The notes under the pieces: generated by a model
The model's database searches: none
What the model was told of the DNA's origin: nothing
What the model saw: the letters and a program-made list of their open reading frames with translations, nothing else
NCBI GenBank assembly: GCA_902537665.1
Contig: CACBCE010000004.1
Coordinates: 1-64,000, forward strand
From: an uncultured Pelagibacteraceae bacterium
GTDB lineage: Bacteria; Pseudomonadota; Alphaproteobacteria; Pelagibacterales; Pelagibacteraceae
DNA: 64,000 bases
Direction of reading: 5' to 3'
Program-made: the position numbers and the translations under genes
In this document: positions 61,048 to 64,000 of the stretch, piece after piece
How positions within the stretch are numbered: the stretch's first letter is position 1
Layout: each line of letters starts with the position of its first letter

Positions 61048-61943
61048 TATTCGTGACCATCGGTGTTAAAGTTATAAATTTTTTCATCTAAACTATTATA
61101 TTTCTCGTAATCTACAAGATCATATAAACGTTTTCTAGTTTGCATTTTATCAATAATGTTGTTTTGGTGTCCATTTGCATAAATGTCCCTCAAACCATCC
61201 TCAACGTTTTTCATTGCTAACCTTTGAGTTGTAACAGGATAAATAACGATGTTGTAACCCAGTTCTTCTAATTGTTTGTAATTTAATAATTTAGTTTTTC
61301 CAAACTCAGTCATATTGGCTAACAAATAACACGATAATTCTTTTCTAACTTTTTCAAAATCCTTTTCATTATGAAGCGCCTCAGGAAAAATAATTTCTGC
61401 TCCAGCATCGATATAAGCCTTGCATCTCTCGATCATTTTATCAATTCCCTCTACACTTTTTGCATCGGATCTTGCAATAATCTTAAAATTTTCATCTTTT
61501 TTCGCAGAAACACATTCTTTAATTTTTTTCACCATTGCATCTGTGGATATCAATTCTTTATTATCTAGGTGTCCACATCTTTTTCTTTCAATTTGATCTT
61601 CTAAATGAACTCCTGTAATTCCAAACTCTTCAAAAGTTTCTATAGTTTCTTTACATGATTTAAATCCTGTATCTATATCTACAATTGTAGGAAGATTTGT
61701 AACTCTAGAAATTAAGTAAGACCGCGTACTAACATCTTGCAGTGTGGTTAATCCAATATCAGGAAATCCAAGATCATTTGCCATAACACCTCCTGAAACA
61801 TAAACAGCATCATAACCAATCTCCTCAATTAATTTTGCTGTTAAAGGATTATAAGCACCAGGAACTCTTAATATTTTTTTGGATTTTAATTTATCTGTAA
61901 AATCTTTTCTTTTTTGTATTGGTTCTTTTTCAACAAAATGCAT
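61047..61943 (-). CDS. prpB: 2-methylisocitrate lyase
   Basis: PrpB splits methylisocitrate into pyruvate and succinate. The 298-residue protein of the isocitrate lyase superfamily has RVPGAYNPLTAKLIEEIGYDA, YVSGGVMAN, DIDTGF and the catalytic KRCGH (in ERKRCGHLDN). Length fits PrpB (about 295). It overlaps prpC and prpD by 1 base each, so the three genes of the pathway are translated together. Confidence 0.93.
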   Translation of the reverse strand: MHFVEKEPIQKRKDFTDKLKSKKILRVPGAYNPLTAKLIEEIGYDAVYVSGGVMANDLGFPDIGLTTLQDVSTRSYLISRVTNLPTIVDIDTGFKSCKETIETFEEFGITGVHLEDQIERKRCGHLDNKELISTDAMVKKIKECVSAKKDENFKIIARSDAKSVEGIDKMIERCKAYIDAGAEIIFPEALHNEKDFEKVRKELSCYLLANMTEFGKTKLLNYKQLEELGYNIVIYPVTTQRLAMKNVEDGLRDIYANGHQNNIIDKMQTRKRLYDLVDYEKYNSLDEKIYNFNTDGHE

Positions 61944-63445
61944 TAAAAAATTCCTTTTTTTAAATTTCGTTTAATTTTGCTCTTTTTAATAACAATATTC
62001 AATCTATCTAATTGACCTGACTTTAGTTTTCTTAAGTTTTGCACAGTTTTTAAAAATCTTTCTATTTCTTTTTTATCTAAAATATTCTCGGTAAGTGTTA
62101 AAAATTTGTTTATATAATTTTTTCTCTTGAATGGTCTTGAGCCATTAGGATGAGCATCTGCAACTCCTTGTTCTTCGGTAATTTTTTTTCCATTTTTAAG
62201 GGTAATTATGACTTTTGCACCAAAAGCTTTCTTTCTGGGGTTTGGGTCATGATATCTTTTGGTCCATTTTTTATCCTCATGGGTTTTGATTGATCTCCAA
62301 ATCTTAATTGTACTTTTTCTTTTTGCTCTGGCTTTCGAATATGATTTTACATGATGCCAACTACCATCTTCTAAAGCTACAGCAAATATATACATTATTG
62401 AATGATCTAAAGTTTCTCTACTTGCATTTGGATCCATTTTTTGAGGATCGTTTGCACCTGTACCAATTACATAATGAGTATGATGACTGGTATAAATATC
62501 AATTTTTTTTATTTGATTTAGATTTAATACTTTCTTTCTAAGTTTTTTTGCAAGATCAATTAACGCTTGAGATTGATATTCGGCAGAATATTCTTTTGTG
62601 TAAGTTTCAAGAATAGCTCTCTTAGTCTCGTTTTTTTTTGGAAGTGGGACTCTATATAACGCTTTCTTTCCATCTAAAATTCGTGCTATAACACTATCTT
62701 CACCTTCATAAATTGGACTTGGAGCACCTTCACCACGCATAACTCTATCCACAGCTTCAATTGCAAGTTTACCAGCATGTGCTGGGGCATAAGCTTTCCA
62801 ACTAGAGATTTCACCTTTTCTAGACTGTCTAGTTGAAATAGTTGTATGTAGAGCTTGTTGAACAGCTTGATAGATTGTTTCTGTATTTAGTCTTAACATC
62901 GATCCTATTCCAGCAGCAACACTAGGTCCTAAGTGAGCGATGTGGTCTACTTTATGTTTATGTAAACAAATTCCTTTAACTAAATTAACTTGCACTTCAT
63001 AGGCAGTAATTATCCCTCTTAAAAGATCTAATCCGCTTCTTTTATTTTGTTGTGCAACACTTATAAGGGGAGGAATATTATCGCCAGGATGACTGTAATC
63101 AGCTGCTAAAAAAGTATCATGAAAATCAAGTTCTCTTACAGCTGTTCCATTGCTCCATGCAGCCCATTCGCAATCAAATTTTAATTTACTATTAACACCA
63201 AATAATGTTGCACCGTTTTTTCTCAAATGTTTCAAAGCCATTTCCCTAGATGAGATAACTGGATGTCTGTTTAGTGAGGCTATTGCAACTGAAGCATTAT
63301 CAATAATTCTATTAATTACCATCTCTATCGCTTCTTTATCTAACTTCGAATTATCACTCGCAATCTCTGCGATTTTCCAAGCTAGTTGTTTTTTTTTGGG
63401 TAAGTGAACTTTAGATGGGAAAACTTTTACGTTATGTATGATCAA
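61943..63445 (-). CDS. prpD: 2-methylcitrate dehydratase (MmgE/PrpD)
   Basis: PrpD dehydrates methylcitrate to methylaconitate. The 500-residue protein has [21 protein letters not shown], a [21 protein letters not shown] stretch, and [21 protein letters not shown], as in the MmgE/PrpD family. The gene leads the operon on the minus strand. Together with PrpB and PrpC it would give a complete path from propionyl-CoA to pyruvate if aconitase is encoded elsewhere. The gene order D-B-C differs from the common B-C-D. Confidence 0.93.
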   Translation of the reverse strand: MIIHNVKVFPSKVHLPKKKQLAWKIAEIASDNSKLDKEAIEMVINRIIDNASVAIASLNRHPVISSREMALKHLRKNGATLFGVNSKLKFDCEWAAWSNGTAVRELDFHDTFLAADYSHPGDNIPPLISVAQQNKRSGLDLLRGIITAYEVQVNLVKGICLHKHKVDHIAHLGPSVAAGIGSMLRLNTETIYQAVQQALHTTISTRQSRKGEISSWKAYAPAHAGKLAIEAVDRVMRGEGAPSPIYEGEDSVIARILDGKKALYRVPLPKKNETKRAILETYTKEYSAEYQSQALIDLAKKLRKKVLNLNQIKKIDIYTSHHTHYVIGTGANDPQKMDPNASRETLDHSIMYIFAVALEDGSWHHVKSYSKARAKRKSTIKIWRSIKTHEDKKWTKRYHDPNPRKKAFGAKVIITLKNGKKITEEQGVADAHPNGSRPFKRKNYINKFLTLTENILDKKEIERFLKTVQNLRKLKSGQLDRLNIVIKKSKIKRNLKKGIF

Positions 63446-63496
63446 AATAACTCCTAATTGAAAACTGTTCTAATAGTTAAAAAAAAATAATCAATA

Positions 63497-64000
63497 TTAA
63501 AGATATTTTGTTACGATTTTTTCAATACCAATGAAGTCTTTTACTAAGTGATTATGGTAAATTTCAGTTGTATTTTTTTCAGTATAACCATCCTCAAGTA
63601 AAATAACTGGAATTCCCGCAGCTTTTGCCGCGTTAGCATCCGTTTCACTATCACCAATCATTAAAGTTTTTTTAAGATCCCCATCTAAAATTTCAACTAC
63701 AGATGTTAAATGTCTGGGATCAGGTTTACAATAATCAAATGTATTGTGACCTGCAACGTACTCAAAAAAATCATAAATTCCAATTTTTTTTAAAAGATCT
63801 ATTGCTAGATGTTCTTGTTTATTTGTACAAACACCCATTGAAATTTTTTTTTCTTTTGACCATATTAAAAAATCTTTAACTCCATCAATTAATTTACTTT
63901 CATTTACAATATTATTTCCGTAATACTCTACAAATTCTTTGACCATTTCTTTTTTAATTTTTTCATCTTGGACTTTTCCAAATTCTTTTTTTGCCTGACC
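63497..64000 (-). CDS. gph: HAD-family phosphatase (Gph-like, 5' partial)
   Basis: The frame is open to the window edge, so the ATG at 63946 is internal and the N-terminal Asp motif is outside the window. The visible part has SMGVCTNKQEHLAIDLLKKI (motif II region), FDYCKPDPRHL with the Lys of motif III, and MIGDSETDANAAKAAGIP (motif IV). These are the features of phosphoglycolate phosphatase and relatives. Its end is 51 bases from prpD, on the same strand. Confidence 0.8.
   Translation of the reverse strand, partial: GQAKKEFGKVQDEKIKKEMVKEFVEYYGNNIVNESKLIDGVKDFLIWSKEKKISMGVCTNKQEHLAIDLLKKIGIYDFFEYVAGHNTFDYCKPDPRHLTSVVEILDGDLKKTLMIGDSETDANAAKAAGIPVILLEDGYTEKNTTEIYHNHLVKDFIGIEKIVTKYL

Overview
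The window reads as a streamlined, very AT-rich alphaproteobacterial genome, most likely SAR11 (Pelagibacterales). The basis is the combination of low GC, very short or overlapping gene boundaries (no gap over about 160 bases), an alphaproteobacterial-type RpoZ, high-affinity transporters (NitT/TauT-type ABC, amino-acid ABC, TRAP) and C1/organosulfur-style metabolism (a dimethylglycine-dehydrogenase-like enzyme, an omega-amino-acid transaminase, alanine dehydrogenase). The genus is an inference from gene content; no marker was searched. There is no stretch over 300 bases without a gene, no CRISPR array and no recognisable insertion sequence.

Layout. 1-5.5 kb: end of a surface-glycan locus (GT17, sugar epimerases including galE, a glycosyltransferase, two methyltransferases). 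5.5-16.3 kb: a taurine/sulfonate-type ABC transporter, divergent from a transaminase-alanine dehydrogenase-FAD/GcvT oxidoreductase operon, then a BASS transporter and a regulator with two winged-helix segments. 16.4-18.9 kb: two small related membrane proteins, a TPR/glycosyltransferase protein and a tRNA-Met. 18.9-27.1 kb: an extremely AT-rich deoxysugar locus. It has rmlA, rmlB, rmlC, an NDP-hexose 2,3-dehydratase, a Gfo/Idh/MocA oxidoreductase, a C-methyltransferase and an RmlD-like reductase. Together these look like a full route to a dTDP 3-C-methyl-2,6-dideoxyhexose (mycarose type).

27.1-31.4 kb: an MTA-salvage and polyamine block. A fused SpeD-SpeE protein makes MTA, MtnP, MtnA and a class II aldolase break it down, and Apt recycles the adenine. 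31.4-33.7 kb: an amino-acid ABC importer without its ATPase. 33.8-45.5 kb: mixed glycosyltransferases, an M24-fold hydrolase with changed metal ligands, redox and housekeeping genes. 45.5-52.3 kb: rpoZ, a type III CoA-transferase, a TRAP transporter, dusA and a TauE/SafE exporter. 52.3-56.9 kb: phosphomannomutase and nrdAB, the latter behind a pair of NrdR-box-like sites. 57-59.8 kb: a three-gene cassette of EgtD, a methyltransferase and a phytanoyl-CoA-dioxygenase-like protein, with a base-composition step inside it. 59.9-63.4 kb: prpD-prpB-prpC, the methylcitrate cycle. The window ends inside a HAD phosphatase.

A recurring layout links three transport operons. In each one the solute-binding-protein gene is followed by a perfect 12-14 bp hairpin before the gene for the next component, which probably sets a high binding-protein to membrane-component ratio.
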